From assembly GCF_009937975.1 (NCBI RefSeq), contig NZ_AP018441.1, forward strand, positions 5,456,001 through 5,520,000: a stretch of DNA of 64,000 nt, read 5' to 3'. Of this stretch, positions 8,836 to 18,559 are shown piece after piece. Source of the DNA: Undibacterium sp. YM2. Its GTDB lineage: Bacteria > Pseudomonadota > Gammaproteobacteria > Burkholderiales > Burkholderiaceae_D. The translations under genes and the position numbers were made by a program. Under the pieces are notes generated by a model that saw only the letters and a list, made by a program, of their open reading frames with translations, was not told the origin of the DNA and made no database searches. Numbering within the stretch: position 1 is the stretch's first letter; every line of letters begins with the position of its first letter.

Positions 8836-9696
8836 TTACAGCCAGTAGACCACGACGTACAGACCCAGCCAGACCACGTCAACAAAGTGCCAGTACCAGG
8901 CAGCGCCTTCGAATGCGAAGTGGTGTTCAGGTGTGAAATGACCTTTCATGACACGATACAGGACAACCGACAACATGATCGCACCCATGGTTACATGGAA
9001 ACCGTGGAAACCGGTCAGCATGAAGAAAGTGGAACCATAGATACCAGAAGTCAGTTTCAGGTTCAGTTCGCTATACGCATGCATGTATTCGTAAGCCTGG
9101 AAGCCCATGAACACTGCGCCCAGCAAGACAGTAGCAAACAACCAGAATGCTGTCTTGGCACGATGGCCTTCACGCAAGGCGTGGTGAGCAATCGTCAGCG
9201 TCACGCCGGAAGTCAGCAACAAGGCCGTATTGATCGTAGGGATAGGGAAAGGGCCCATGGTCTTGAAGGCTTCGACTGTACCAGCCGGGCCCACATTACC
9301 CCAGTTCGCAGCAAAATCAGGCCACAGGACTTTGTGATCCAGATCAGCCAGCCAGGGCATGGAGATAGTACGTGCATAGAACAATGCACCAAAGAAGGCT
9401 GCAAAGAACATCACTTCAGAAAAAATGAACCAGCTCATGCTCCAGCGGAAGGAAACGTCGATACGCGCACTGTATTTGCCGCCTTCAGATTCAGCAATCG
9501 CATCGCCAAACCAGTTATACAAGACCACCAGTGTCAGGATGATACCTGCGAAGTTCAGGTAAGAACCCCAGGCCAGACCGTTGACCCAGGCAGAAGCACC
9601 TATCATGGTCAGCAATAAGGTGGTGCCACCAAGTACTGGCCATTTGGATGGGCCAGGCACAAAATAGTATGGCGCATTAGCGTGTTGAGAACTCAT
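8836..9696 (-). CDS. ctaE: Cytochrome c oxidase subunit III
   Basis: Core membrane subunit of the aa3 oxidase, supporting proton uptake and complex stability. It has 286 residues from the ATG at 9696 (MSSQHANAPYYF). This start is preferred because GGGAG lies 6 bases before it; an ATG at 9702 would directly abut that site and a TTG at 9714 has none. The sequence shows about seven TM helices and the family patterns FSEVMFFAAFFGALF and LTGFHGFHVTMGAIML, ending with AAWYWHFVDVVWLGLY. It is the last gene of the operon ctaC-ctaD-small-ctaG-DUF2970-ctaE. Confidence 0.97.
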   Translation of the reverse strand: MSSQHANAPYYFVPGPSKWPVLGGTTLLLTMIGASAWVNGLAWGSYLNFAGIILTLVVLYNWFGDAIAESEGGKYSARIDVSFRWSMSWFIFSEVMFFAAFFGALFYARTISMPWLADLDHKVLWPDFAANWGNVGPAGTVEAFKTMGPFPIPTINTALLLTSGVTLTIAHHALREGHRAKTAFWLFATVLLGAVFMGFQAYEYMHAYSELNLKLTSGIYGSTFFMLTGFHGFHVTMGAIMLSVVLYRVMKGHFTPEHHFAFEGAAWYWHFVDVVWLGLYVVVYWL

Positions 9697-9735
9697 TTCC
9701 ATCTCCCGATGCAATTTAATGTACTACTTGAATTG

Positions 9736-9951
9736 TTATTTTGCGACTACATGTCTGACTATCATGATCAGCACTGAAATAAAGATCAGCGCACCTATGA
9801 TGCCGGCAATAATCACGTGAACAGGATTCAACTGCGCTGCATCCTGCTCATAATCTGTTTTCTTACGTATTCCCAGAAACGACCAGAATACGGCTTTCAT
9901 TGTTGCGAAAAACGAAGCCTTACGCTTGCTTGCTTCTTTCAAATCAGTCAT
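9736..9951 (-). CDS. DUF2970-family single-TM protein
   Basis: A 71-residue protein with a basic amphipathic N-terminus (KEASKRKASFFATMKAVFWSFLGIRKK) split by a hydrophobic patch, and one TM helix (about 46-66). It resembles DUF2970, a small family found between ctaG and ctaE in many betaproteobacteria. Its role in the oxidase is unknown. Its ATG overlaps the ctaG stop by 4 bp, so it is translated with ctaG. Confidence 0.82.
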   Translation of the reverse strand: MTDLKEASKRKASFFATMKAVFWSFLGIRKKTDYEQDAAQLNPVHVIIAGIIGALIFISVLIMIVRHVVAK

Positions 9952-10544
9952 GACTTACCCTGCCCTTCTCCAGCTACGCCAGTTGCTGCCTGTGGCTTGA
10001 CGCCAACTTCAAAGAAAGTATAAGACAAGGTAATCGTCTTCACATCTTTGGGCAGGGCCGGGTCCAGATAAAACACTACCGGCATTTGCCGCGCTTCATT
10101 TGGCCCCAGAGTCTGCTGCTTGAAACAAAAGCATTCCATCTTCTTGAAGTAATTGCCAGCCTGTTGTGGTGCGTAGCTGGGTATGGCCTGCGCATCCATT
10201 TTGTAAGACTGCTTGTTGACTACTTCATAAACGATTTGTGTCATTTCACCGGGGTGCACTTTCATGCTCGCCACGGTAGGACGAAAACGCCACGGGCCCT
10301 GCGTATTTGCATCAAACTCCACCGTCACTTCACGGCTTCTGTCTATCTGGGAATTGGAAATCTCTTTAACCGAGATATCCTTGGGCGTCAGTATATTCAC
10401 ACCCGTCAATTCACAAATCTGCTTGTAAATGGGCACCAGCGCGTAACCAAATCCAAACATCAGAACCGCGATCACCAGCAACTTGCCCAGCATTTTGGCA
10501 TTCAGCTTGTTCTTGCCAGCGACGCCGGATTCCTCTTGCAACAT
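9948..10544 (-). CDS. ctaG: Cytochrome c oxidase assembly protein CtaG (COX11)
   Basis: Membrane-anchored copper chaperone that delivers CuB to oxidase subunit I. The 198 residues have one TM helix (about 20-40), which ends in the signature ALVPIYKQICELTG, and a periplasmic immunoglobulin-like domain. The copper-binding CFCF motif is in MECFCFKQQ, followed by the conserved EARQMPVVFYLDP. Coupled to DUF2970 downstream; the 35-aa gene ends 12 bp upstream. Confidence 0.96.
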   Translation of the reverse strand: MLQEESGVAGKNKLNAKMLGKLLVIAVLMFGFGYALVPIYKQICELTGVNILTPKDISVKEISNSQIDRSREVTVEFDANTQGPWRFRPTVASMKVHPGEMTQIVYEVVNKQSYKMDAQAIPSYAPQQAGNYFKKMECFCFKQQTLGPNEARQMPVVFYLDPALPKDVKTITLSYTFFEVGVKPQAATGVAGEGQGKS

Positions 10545-10556
10545 GAAGCTATCCTA

Positions 10557-10664
10557 TCAACGTAACCAGGTTTGCTTGATGAAGACACCGGCAAAAAACA
10601 CCAGTGCCACAGAAAACAAAATGATGGCAGTTCGCAAGTTATTCGGTTTTTTTCGATTACTCAT
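10557..10664 (-). CDS. Cytochrome oxidase small assembly protein (35 aa)
   Basis: A 35-residue protein read from an ATG at 10664 to a TGA ending at 10557. It begins MSNRKKPNNLRTA, has one TM helix (about 13-30) and ends VFIKQTWLR. It matches what I recall of the short proteins annotated in betaproteobacterial cox operons between ctaD and ctaG as cytochrome oxidase small assembly protein. Gene-finding length cut-offs miss it easily. Its neighbours are ctaD 48 bp upstream and ctaG 12 bp downstream. Function is inferred from position and family memory. Confidence 0.82.
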   Translation of the reverse strand: MSNRKKPNNLRTAIILFSVALVFFAGVFIKQTWLR

Positions 10665-10712
10665 TTTTTGTCTTGCTCCGGCAAAACCGGAGCAAGCCTC
10701 AGCCGCACTACA

Positions 10713-12308
10713 TTATTTGAATTCTGGTGGTTCTTCAAAAGTGTGGAAAGGCGCAGGGCTAGGCACTGTCCATTCCAGGCCTTCAGCACCATCCCATGGT
10801 TTCGCTTCTGCTGGTATGCCGCCTTTGATGGACGGGATAACCACTGCCAGGATGAAGTACACCTGCATCAGACCAAATCCAAACGCGCCGATAGTGGCAA
10901 TCTGATTGAAGTCAGTGAACTGCGCTGGGTAATCAGCATAACGTCGTGGCATACCGGCCAGACCCAGGAAGTGCATAGGGAAGAAGGTCACGTTGAACAA
11001 AATCAGCGAACCCCAGAAGTGGATCTTGCCGCGCGTTTCGTTGTACATGAAACCTGTCCATTTTGGACCCCAGTAGTAGTAACCGGCGAACAAGGCAAAC
11101 AGGGAACCCGCCACCAATACATAGTGGAAGTGGGCAACCACGTAGTAAGTATCCTGCAACTGGATGTCAATCGGGGTCACCGCCAGGATCAGACCTGTGA
11201 AACCACCCATGGTGAACACGAAGATGAAGCCGACTGCAAACAACATAGGTGTCTCGAAAGTCATCGAGCCTTTCCACATCGTCGCCACCCAGTTAAATAC
11301 TTTCACGCCGGTAGGTACCGAGATCAGCATGGTGGCATACATGAAGAACAACTGTGCCGTCACTGGCATACCGGTTGTAAACATGTGATGCGCCCAGACG
11401 ATGAAGGACAGGATCGCGATGGATGCGGTTGCATACACCATCGATGCATAACCGAACAAAGGCTTGCGGGCAAATGCAGGAACGATCTGGGAAACGATAC
11501 CGAAGGCTGGCAAAATCATGATGTACACCTCTGGATGTCCGAAGAACCAGAATATGTGTTGGTACATGACAGGGTCGCCGCCGCCAGCTGCATTGAAGAA
11601 GGATGTACCGAAATGACGGTCAGTCAGCGTCATCGTAATCGCACCGGCCAGAACTGGCATAACAGCGATCAGCAGGTAGGCAGTAATCAACCAGGTCCAG
11701 CAGAACATCGGCATCTTCATCAAGGTCATGCCAGGAGCGCGCATGTTCAGGATGGTCGTGATGATGTTAATGGAACCCATGATGGAAGACGCACCCATGA
11801 TGTGGACCGCGAAAATCGCCATATCCATGCCAGGGCCCATTTGTGTGGACAATGGTGCATACAGTGTCCAGCCGGCAGCCGTTGCGCCGCCAGGAACAAA
11901 GAAAGAACCCATCAGCAACAAGGCGGCAGGTGGCATCAGCCAGAACGAGAAATTGTTCATACGGGCGAACGCCATATCAGACGCGCCGATCTGCAGTGGG
12001 ATCATCCAGTTGGCAAAACCAACGAAAGCCGGCATGATCGCGCCGAACACCATGACCAGACCATGCATGGTGGTCAGCTGGTTAAAGAACTCCGGTTGCA
12101 TGAGCTGCAGACCAGGCTGGAACAATTCGCTGCGAATGCCCAGGGCCATAACACCACCGGCCAGCAACATCGTGAAAGCGAACCACAGATACAGGCTACC
12201 GATATCTTTATGGTTGGTGGCAAACAACCAGCGCTGGAAACCATGTGGATGGTCATGCGCGTGGTCGTGAGAGTGATCGTGAGCGTGATCAACTGTAGTA
12301 GTGCTCAT
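10713..12308 (-). CDS. ctaD: Cytochrome c oxidase subunit I (aa3 type)
   Basis: Catalytic subunit carrying heme a and the heme a3-CuB site where oxygen is reduced to water with proton pumping. It has 531 residues and twelve TM helices. The CuB/tyrosine segment is [14 protein letters not shown] and the paired CuB histidines are in [11 protein letters not shown]. The proximal histidines are in the [11 protein letters not shown] region. The N-terminus is unusually His-rich (six HD/HAHD-type repeats before residue 25), which may bind metal. Shine-Dalgarno AGGAGAAAAG precedes the ATG. It lies 24 bp after ctaC. Confidence 0.98.
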   Translation of the reverse strand: MSTTTVDHAHDHSHDHAHDHPHGFQRWLFATNHKDIGSLYLWFAFTMLLAGGVMALGIRSELFQPGLQLMQPEFFNQLTTMHGLVMVFGAIMPAFVGFANWMIPLQIGASDMAFARMNNFSFWLMPPAALLLMGSFFVPGGATAAGWTLYAPLSTQMGPGMDMAIFAVHIMGASSIMGSINIITTILNMRAPGMTLMKMPMFCWTWLITAYLLIAVMPVLAGAITMTLTDRHFGTSFFNAAGGGDPVMYQHIFWFFGHPEVYIMILPAFGIVSQIVPAFARKPLFGYASMVYATASIAILSFIVWAHHMFTTGMPVTAQLFFMYATMLISVPTGVKVFNWVATMWKGSMTFETPMLFAVGFIFVFTMGGFTGLILAVTPIDIQLQDTYYVVAHFHYVLVAGSLFALFAGYYYWGPKWTGFMYNETRGKIHFWGSLILFNVTFFPMHFLGLAGMPRRYADYPAQFTDFNQIATIGAFGFGLMQVYFILAVVIPSIKGGIPAEAKPWDGAEGLEWTVPSPAPFHTFEEPPEFK

Positions 12309-12332
12309 CTTTTCTCCTGTTCTTCCTGTTTA

Positions 12333-13520
12333 TTACTTACGCGCAGCCAAAACTTCAGCTGGTTGGACGATGTTTTCAGCAGCCTTGTTAGACCAGTTAT
12401 TGCGGGTATAAGTGATTACAGCAGCAATTTCTGTGTCAGACAAAGTAGCCTTCCAGGCTGGCATGCCACCCTTACCATTCAGCAAAATACCGACTTGAGC
12501 TGCTTTAGGACCAGTCACAACAGCCGAGCCGTCGAGTGCAGGGAAAGCACCTGGTACACCCTTACCGGTCGCCTGATGGCAGGCCACGCAGTTTGCTGCA
12601 TAGACTTTTTCGCCACGTTGTTTCAGCTCATCGACAGTCCAGACCTTGCTTGGATCATCTGCCTTGGCAGCCATTTCTTTTTTCTTGGTATCAACCCATT
12701 TTTTGTAGTCATCGTCAGAAACGACATTGACAACGATAGGCATGAAGGCATGTTCTTTACCGCACAGCTCTACACACTGACCACGGTAAGTACCGATTTT
12801 TTCAGCCTTGAACCAGGTATCACGGACGAAACCAGGAATCGCATCCTGTTTCACACCAAACGCGGGGATAGTCCAGGCATGGATAACGTCATTGGCGGTA
12901 GTGATGATGCGGACTTTCTTGTTGACCGGTACCACGACTTCATTGTCAACTTCAATCAGGTAATTGTCGCCGCGTTTTTCTGTAGGTTCTACGCCAGGTG
13001 CGCCAACTTGCGTACGGGGAGTCGCCAGTGTCGAGAGGAAGGAAATGCCTTCGCCCTCACCCTTCAGGTAATCATAGCCCCATTTCCATTGCATGCCCGT
13101 GGCTTTAATGGTGATGTCGGCGTTCGAGGTATCTTTCATTGCAACAACAGTTTTTGTTGCTGGCAAAGCCATGACAATAACGATGATGAAAGGCACAACT
13201 GTCCAGGCGATCTCAACAGCGGTACTTTCGTGGAAAGTGGCAGGCTTATGGCCAACAGATTTGCGGTGTTTCAGGATGGAATAAAACATCACCCCGAAAA
13301 CTGCCACAAAAATGACCATGCAGATAACCAGCATCAGGTTATGGATGGAATAGATTTGCTCCGCAATTTGCGTAACAGGTGGCTGCAGATTCAACTGCTT
13401 GACTGCCGGACCGCCCTTCATATCCACTACCGGACCATTGACCACCGCCCACGTTGGCAGACTAGCAGCCAAGAGCGAGGCACCCAGCATGAACGACTTT
13501 AATCGCTTAGCATGTTTCAT
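12333..13520 (-). CDS. ctaC: Cytochrome c oxidase subunit II with fused C-terminal cytochrome c domain
   Basis: Receives electrons and passes them through CuA to subunit I. From the ATG at 13520 it has 395 residues, with GGGGA 6 bases upstream supporting this start over a TTG at 13532. Features in order are a signal peptide (to about residue 25), two TM hairpin helices (about 60-85 and 105-125), a cupredoxin domain with the CuA ligands in GQCVELCGKEHAFM, and a C-terminal class I cytochrome c. That domain has heme motif CVACH and a likely Met ligand in GGMPAW. This is the caa3-type fusion common in Burkholderiales. It is the first gene of the oxidase operon. Confidence 0.97.
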   Translation of the reverse strand: MKHAKRLKSFMLGASLLAASLPTWAVVNGPVVDMKGGPAVKQLNLQPPVTQIAEQIYSIHNLMLVICMVIFVAVFGVMFYSILKHRKSVGHKPATFHESTAVEIAWTVVPFIIVIVMALPATKTVVAMKDTSNADITIKATGMQWKWGYDYLKGEGEGISFLSTLATPRTQVGAPGVEPTEKRGDNYLIEVDNEVVVPVNKKVRIITTANDVIHAWTIPAFGVKQDAIPGFVRDTWFKAEKIGTYRGQCVELCGKEHAFMPIVVNVVSDDDYKKWVDTKKKEMAAKADDPSKVWTVDELKQRGEKVYAANCVACHQATGKGVPGAFPALDGSAVVTGPKAAQVGILLNGKGGMPAWKATLSDTEIAAVITYTRNNWSNKAAENIVQPAEVLAARK

Positions 13521-13742
13521 GAATTTCCCCAAAACCCGATTAGAATTCTTTTAACAGAGCGCCAGGGACACAGATTCAAAAAATTTTCATATGCGTTCCG
13601 GCAACTTCCACAACTGCAAGAGTATAAGGCGTAAAGCAGGGCGATATCAAGCAGAATACATGAATGACATCTATGATCTCGCTCAAATGTCACAAAGATT
13701 TATGAAGAAATTTTACAGTTTTTCGGCTTTTTTTGATCTGGA

Positions 13743-13940
13743 TTAAGGTGATTTTTTAGGCAAATCAAAACGGACTATGGATTCTCCGGCAGCAGTTTTG
13801 CGGTTGACTGGCCGGAAAGCATGGCCGTAAACCACTTCCAGCGTCAGGGCTATGCGCCCATCCGCATCTTTGCGTTTATCCAGCGCTGCCAGCAAGCGCG
13901 CATGGGCTTTGCGGCCCAGCAAGGCTTGCCTGCGTGTCAT
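13743..13940 (-). CDS. Small hypothetical protein coupled to the BioC-like methyltransferase
   Basis: A 65-residue basic protein from the ATG at 13940, opening TRRQALLGRKAHARLLAAL. I do not recognise a family. It shows no signal peptide or TM segment; a C-terminal beta-rich half contains ALTLEVVYGHAF. The ATG shares one base with the methyltransferase TGA (TGATG), so expression is likely coupled. The composition matches its neighbours, which supports it being real. Confidence 0.6.
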   Translation of the reverse strand: MTRRQALLGRKAHARLLAALDKRKDADGRIALTLEVVYGHAFRPVNRKTAAGESIVRFDLPKKSP

Positions 13941-14656
13941 CAATGGATTGCCCCGAGGGCGCGCACGTCTTCCAGCAATTTATCGGCACTGGCATAAGTC
14001 AGCGTGATTTTTTCCATATCCATGACAGGCGTGGAAAATCCTGCATTCACCAGCATATCGCCAAAATCATGCATATCCACAAAAGGCAGCACATGTGGCA
14101 AATCATCCACTTCAGCAAAGGCCTGGCGCAATTCCACCAGGGTATCCGGGCCAAAGCAGGAAAACATCAGCAGGCCCTCGGTGCGCAATACCCTGCGCCA
14201 TTCGGCAAATACCAGGTCGGGTTGCGGGTGCCAGTGCAATGCCAGATTCGACCAGATCAGATCGACACTGGCATTTGCCATAGGCAGACGGGCGAAATCA
14301 GCGCATAGTAAATACTGGCTGGAGTCCTGGCGCAAGGCCGCGGGCGTCCATTTGGATAACAAACGCCCGACCGCGCTCCTGGCCGCCAGGTGCTTGTCCT
14401 TGCCCGCCTCCAGCATGGACAAAGAAGCATCAATACCGTAAGTTAGAGCAGCAGGATAACTTTTTTGCAATTCAGCAATATCATCTGACTCGCCACAACC
14501 GGCATCCAGGACAGCAGCAGGCTGGATTTTGACGAGCTCCAGTTTTTCACGCATGCGCGTGGCTATTTCACGACGCAAAAAGTCGGAAGCACGGATTTTT
14601 GCTGCATCGGCAAACAGACGGCGCACCAGTTGCAGATTGATAGGAGCACTCAACAT
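13940..14656 (-). CDS. BioC-like SAM-dependent methyltransferase
   Basis: Class I methyltransferase of 238 residues from the ATG at 14656. The SAM motif is VLDAGCGESDDI (about 48-59), with the acidic loop in YGIDASLSMLEAGK and the post-I segment DLIWSNLALHW. This pattern is typical of BioC, which methylates malonyl-ACP to start pimelate synthesis for biotin. No other bio gene is nearby, so the biotin role is a family-based guess; a general small-molecule methylase is the alternative. A TTG two codons upstream is an unlikely start. It diverges from comF over 71 bp. Confidence 0.72.
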   Translation of the reverse strand: MLSAPINLQLVRRLFADAAKIRASDFLRREIATRMREKLELVKIQPAAVLDAGCGESDDIAELQKSYPAALTYGIDASLSMLEAGKDKHLAARSAVGRLLSKWTPAALRQDSSQYLLCADFARLPMANASVDLIWSNLALHWHPQPDLVFAEWRRVLRTEGLLMFSCFGPDTLVELRQAFAEVDDLPHVLPFVDMHDFGDMLVNAGFSTPVMDMEKITLTYASADKLLEDVRALGAIH

Positions 14657-14727
14657 AGGCAAAATAATAAGGAATAAGTTTTTTCTTCAAGCAGGCAGTT
14701 TACACGCTTGTATACACTCATGCGCTC

Positions 14728-15468
14728 ATGATCACAGACAAACTCAAAATGGCCTGGAAAAGAGGCCTGGCTGCCCTGATACCAAATTCCTGCGCCCTGT
14801 GCCGCCTGGATAGCAGCGAAGTGGTTTGCCGGGCATGCCATGCCCGCTATTTCCAGACCGTTCAGACCAGGTGCCTGCAATGCGCCCTGCCCTTGCCACC
14901 CGCCAGTGCCAGTCCACGCTGCGGCGATTGCCTCAGCAATCCACCGGCCTTTGACTACACACTGAGCGTCTGTGATTATGCCGCTCCCCAGGATCAACTG
15001 GTGCTGTCTTTGAAATTTGCCCATCAACTGGCCCTGGTGCCCTGGTTTGCCGGCATGCTCAGGGATAGCATACTGCAGCAGCAAGGCCTTGAATTACCGG
15101 ATTTGCTGTGTGCCGTGCCGCTGGGTAAAGACAGGCTGGCGGAGCGTGGTTTCAACCAGGCCTGGGAAATCACCCTGCCACTGGCGAAGCATCTGGGCAT
15201 AGCGGCCAACATGCATCTCCTGCAACGCAGCAGGAACACTGCGATGCAAAGCAGCTTGCCAAATGCCGCCAGGGCGCGCAATGTCAAAAATGCCTTTTGT
15301 ATCGATGAAAGCCAGCAAGAAAGTCTGCGCGGCATGCATGTGGGTATCGTCGATGATGTCATGACTACTGGCATGACCCTGCATGAAATCGCTACAATGT
15401 TGAAACGTTACGGTGCCGCCAAAGTGACAGCTTATGTTTTTGCCCGCACCCTTCCCCATATTCACTAA
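14728..15468 (+). CDS. comF: ComF-family phosphoribosyltransferase-like protein
   Basis: Protein of 246 residues in the ComF/GntX family, needed for DNA uptake in competent bacteria. An N-terminal double zinc-binding region contains CALC, CRAC, CLQC and CGDC (about residues 22-73). The C-terminal type I phosphoribosyltransferase domain holds VGIVDDVMTTGMT, the PRPP-binding loop. A preceding segment is ERGFNQAWEI, characteristic of ComF. It lies 9 bp before trmL and is probably co-transcribed. Its biochemical activity is not settled in any organism I know of. Confidence 0.92.
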   Translation: MITDKLKMAWKRGLAALIPNSCALCRLDSSEVVCRACHARYFQTVQTRCLQCALPLPPASASPRCGDCLSNPPAFDYTLSVCDYAAPQDQLVLSLKFAHQLALVPWFAGMLRDSILQQQGLELPDLLCAVPLGKDRLAERGFNQAWEITLPLAKHLGIAANMHLLQRSRNTAMQSSLPNAARARNVKNAFCIDESQQESLRGMHVGIVDDVMTTGMTLHEIATMLKRYGAAKVTAYVFARTLPHIH

Positions 15469-15477
15469 GGAATCACC

Positions 15478-15948
15478 TTGTTTCACGTCGTCCTGGTCGA
15501 ACCAGAAATACCGCCAAATACTGGCAACATCATCCGCCTCTGTGCCAACACAGGTGTGCAACTGCATTTGATAGAGCCACTGGGCTTTCCTCTGGACGAT
15601 AGCAAGATGAAACGCGCAGGTCTTGATTATCATGACTACGCGACCATGAAAGTGCACAAAAACTGGGCAGAGTTTTGCGCCAGCGAGCAGCCCGACAGCA
15701 GCCGCATGTTTGCCATGACCACCCACGGCTCCACCGCTTTTGCAAACCTGGCCTTCCAGCCCGGTGATTATTTTGTGTTTGGTGCAGAAACCCGTGGCCT
15801 GGCACCTGAATTGCGCGAGTCCTTTCCGGCCAGCCAGCGCATACGCCTGCCTATGCGGCCAGATAATCGCAGCCTGAATGTATCCAACACGGTGGCAGTC
15901 GTGGTGTATGAGGCCTGGCGTCAAAATGGTTTTGCGGGCGGCAGCTAA
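15478..15948 (+). CDS. trmL: tRNA (cytidine/uridine34-2'-O)-methyltransferase TrmL
   Basis: SPOUT-class methylase for the wobble 2'-O position of tRNA-Leu isoacceptors. It has 156 residues, the usual family length. Translation must begin at the TTG at 15478, because homology to TrmL starts immediately (VLVEPEIPPNTGNIIRLCAN) and no ATG or GTG lies close by; AAGG is 7 bases upstream. The knotted SAM site shows GAETRGL and RLPMRPDNRSLNVSNTVAV. A TTG start is rare and may lower expression. Confidence 0.95.
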   Translation: MFHVVLVEPEIPPNTGNIIRLCANTGVQLHLIEPLGFPLDDSKMKRAGLDYHDYATMKVHKNWAEFCASEQPDSSRMFAMTTHGSTAFANLAFQPGDYFVFGAETRGLAPELRESFPASQRIRLPMRPDNRSLNVSNTVAVVVYEAWRQNGFAGGS

Positions 15949-16078
15949 GTTTTGGTGAACAGTGTTTTCATTGCCACATGTTAATTACCTAAATTACCAC
16001 ACGGCACCTGAAATTTGCTGCATTTGCTGAAAAAACCTTTAGCATGTTTGCAGTAGAGCGAATATCAGGGTCAAGACC

Positions 16079-18559
16079 GTGCAAAATCCGGCAACTGAGC
16101 AATTTGAAAATGATTTGCAACAACTGCGGCATTTGATTGATGCCCTGCCCGTCTGCATTTCTTATGTCGATGCCAATTACCACTACCAGTTCATCAACCA
16201 GGTATATATAGACTGGTTTGGCATACCCCGCGCTGCAGTCATTAACAAGCACATGGCCGAAGTCATAGGCGAAGAAGCTTTTCAGCATGTGCGCCCGCAG
16301 GTAATGCGTGCACTGTCAGGAGAAAGCATCGCCTACGAAACCACGGTACCCTACCTGCACGGCGGTACCCGCAGTATCTCAGCCCAGCTCTTTCCAGTAT
16401 TTGATCATGACGGCAAGGTCAGGGGTTGCTATGCCATGATTATTGATATCAGCCAGCGCAAGCAAAGCGAAGAGCAATTGCATCTGCATGAAGAGCGCTG
16501 GCAACTGGCACTGGAAGGTTCTGGTGACGGTGTCTGGGACTGGTACCCGCAAACTGGTATAGAGATATTGTCTGACCGCCTGCGCGAAATTTATGGCTAT
16601 ACAAAAGAAGACATAGCTGATTTATCCGAAGAACTGGACAGGCGCACCCATCCTGACGATCTGAGACAGATGCATCTGGACAGGCAAGCCCATTTTGATG
16701 GCAAGACACCCATTTATATCAATGAACACCGGGTGCAATGCAAGGATGGCAGCTGGAAATGGATACTGACACGCGGTACGGTCATACAACGTGATAGCGA
16801 TGGCAAGCCAACCCGCGTGGTGGGCACCCACACCGATATTTCAGAGCGAAAGCAGGCTGAAGTTGCCCTGCGTGAAAGCGAAGAACGCTTGCGCATGGCA
16901 CTGTCAGCTACTCATCAAGGCTTATATGACTTGAACGTGCTGACTGGTGATGCCATAGTCAGTCCAGAATATGCGCACATGCTGGGTTTTGCACATGATG
17001 GTTTTCGAGAGAATAAAAAGAACTGGGTAGCCAGGGTGCATCCCGAGGATATCCCCGCAGCAGCGCGCGCTTTCAGAGAACATCTGGAGGGCAGGAGCGA
17101 TGAATACCGGGTCGAATTCCGGCAAAAGAAAGCCAGCGGTGAATGGGCGTGGATACTGTCTGTCGGTGCGGTGGTGGAATGGGACAGGGATGGGCGGGCG
17201 CAGCGCATGCTCGGTACCGTGCTCGATATCACAGAAAAGAAAAAAACCGAAGCCCTGATCTGGCAACAGGCAAATATCGATACCCTGACCGGCCTGCCGA
17301 ACCGGCGCATGTTTTATGAAAGGCTGGATCACGACATCAAGCTCAGCAAACGCCATAAGCTGGCGCTGGCTGTGCTGTTCATTGATCTGGACTTTTTCAA
17401 GGAAGTCAACGACACCCTGGGCCACTCCACTGGCGATGCCTTGTTGATAGTAGCCGCGCACCGACTACGCAAGTGCGTCAGGGAAAGCGATACCGTGGCC
17501 CGCCTCGGTGGTGATGAATTCACCGTTTCTCTGCCAGAGATGCATGAGGAAAACCGGGCTGAGACCATCGCGCAAAACATCATACGCAGCATGTCCACCC
17601 CCTTCCAGCTGGCGGGCGAAGAAATCTATTTGTCTGCCAGCGTGGGTATCACCGTCTACCCGCGCGATGCCGACAATCTGGATGACCTCATCAAGCACGC
17701 CGACCAGGCCATGTATGCGGCCAAGGCCCAGGGCCGGAATCGCTTCAGCTATTTCACACCCGGCCTGCAGACTGCTGCATTGGCACGTCTGCGCATGACG
17801 AATGATCTGCGCACTGCGATTGCTGAAAATAGCCTGCGCGTCTATTTCCAGCCCATCGTCGATATCCATAGCGGAAAAATACAAAAAGCTGAAGCTCTGG
17901 TACGCTGGCTACATCCCCAACGGGGATTCATCAGCCCCATGGAGTTTATTCCCATTGCAGAAACCAGCGGCCTGATCATCGCCATCGGCGACCTGGTATT
18001 CCGTGAGGCGTTGCGCTGGGTCAGGAAATGGCGCGAGCTGTATCGCCCAGATTTCCAGATCAGTATCAATCAGTCTCCCATGGAATTCCAGGGTGACCAG
18101 GAACGTTATATCAACTGGATACATGAGCTGGCGCTACAAAACCTGCCTGGCCAGGCCATCAGCGTAGAAATTACCGAAGGATTATTGCTGGATGCCAGCC
18201 AGAAAATCACCAGCAAACTCTTGCAGTTCCGCGACGCCGGGATACAGGTGGCGCTTGATGATTTTGGTACCGGTTATTCTTCACTGTCTTACCTGAAGAA
18301 ATTTGATATCGATTACCTCAAGATAGACCAGTCCTTCGTCCGTAACCTGGCAACGGATGCCAGTGATATTGTCTTGTCAGAAGCCATCATCATGATGGCG
18401 CACAAGCTGGACCTGAAAGTCATTGCCGAAGGGGTAGAGACGCAACAGCAGCATGACTTGCTGAAGCAGGCAGGCTGCGATTTTGCGCAAGGTTATTTAT
18501 TCTCGAAACCCTTGCCACCGGAAGAGTTTGAGATCTTACTGCAGCGACAAAAAACTTAA
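16079..18559 (+). CDS. PAS-PAS-PAS-GGDEF-EAL cyclic-di-GMP signalling protein
   Basis: Bifunctional c-di-GMP enzyme of 826 residues without TM segments, so probably cytoplasmic. It has three PAS/PAC modules (about 15-125, 140-260, 270-385), a GGDEF domain (about 390-555) and an EAL domain (about 565-820). The GGDEF motif is intact and preceded five residues upstream by RESD, a product-inhibition I-site. The EAL domain keeps AEALVRW, EITEG, DDFGTGYSSL, KIDQSF and AEGVE, so both activities could be real. It starts at GTG 16079. It converges on rfaE2 with a 4-bp overlap of the 3' ends. The sensed signal is unknown. Confidence 0.95.
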   Translation: MQNPATEQFENDLQQLRHLIDALPVCISYVDANYHYQFINQVYIDWFGIPRAAVINKHMAEVIGEEAFQHVRPQVMRALSGESIAYETTVPYLHGGTRSISAQLFPVFDHDGKVRGCYAMIIDISQRKQSEEQLHLHEERWQLALEGSGDGVWDWYPQTGIEILSDRLREIYGYTKEDIADLSEELDRRTHPDDLRQMHLDRQAHFDGKTPIYINEHRVQCKDGSWKWILTRGTVIQRDSDGKPTRVVGTHTDISERKQAEVALRESEERLRMALSATHQGLYDLNVLTGDAIVSPEYAHMLGFAHDGFRENKKNWVARVHPEDIPAAARAFREHLEGRSDEYRVEFRQKKASGEWAWILSVGAVVEWDRDGRAQRMLGTVLDITEKKKTEALIWQQANIDTLTGLPNRRMFYERLDHDIKLSKRHKLALAVLFIDLDFFKEVNDTLGHSTGDALLIVAAHRLRKCVRESDTVARLGGDEFTVSLPEMHEENRAETIAQNIIRSMSTPFQLAGEEIYLSASVGITVYPRDADNLDDLIKHADQAMYAAKAQGRNRFSYFTPGLQTAALARLRMTNDLRTAIAENSLRVYFQPIVDIHSGKIQKAEALVRWLHPQRGFISPMEFIPIAETSGLIIAIGDLVFREALRWVRKWRELYRPDFQISINQSPMEFQGDQERYINWIHELALQNLPGQAISVEITEGLLLDASQKITSKLLQFRDAGIQVALDDFGTGYSSLSYLKKFDIDYLKIDQSFVRNLATDASDIVLSEAIIMMAHKLDLKVIAEGVETQQQHDLLKQAGCDFAQGYLFSKPLPPEEFEILLQRQKT

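Noticed and set aside
8806..9618. A 270-codon plus-strand frame over ctaE
   Set aside because: Antisense shadow; the minus strand encodes oxidase subunit III unambiguously.
10572..13502. A 976-codon open frame on the plus strand across ctaD and ctaC
   Set aside because: It is antisense to two certain oxidase genes, has no domain-like sequence, and arises from their codon bias.
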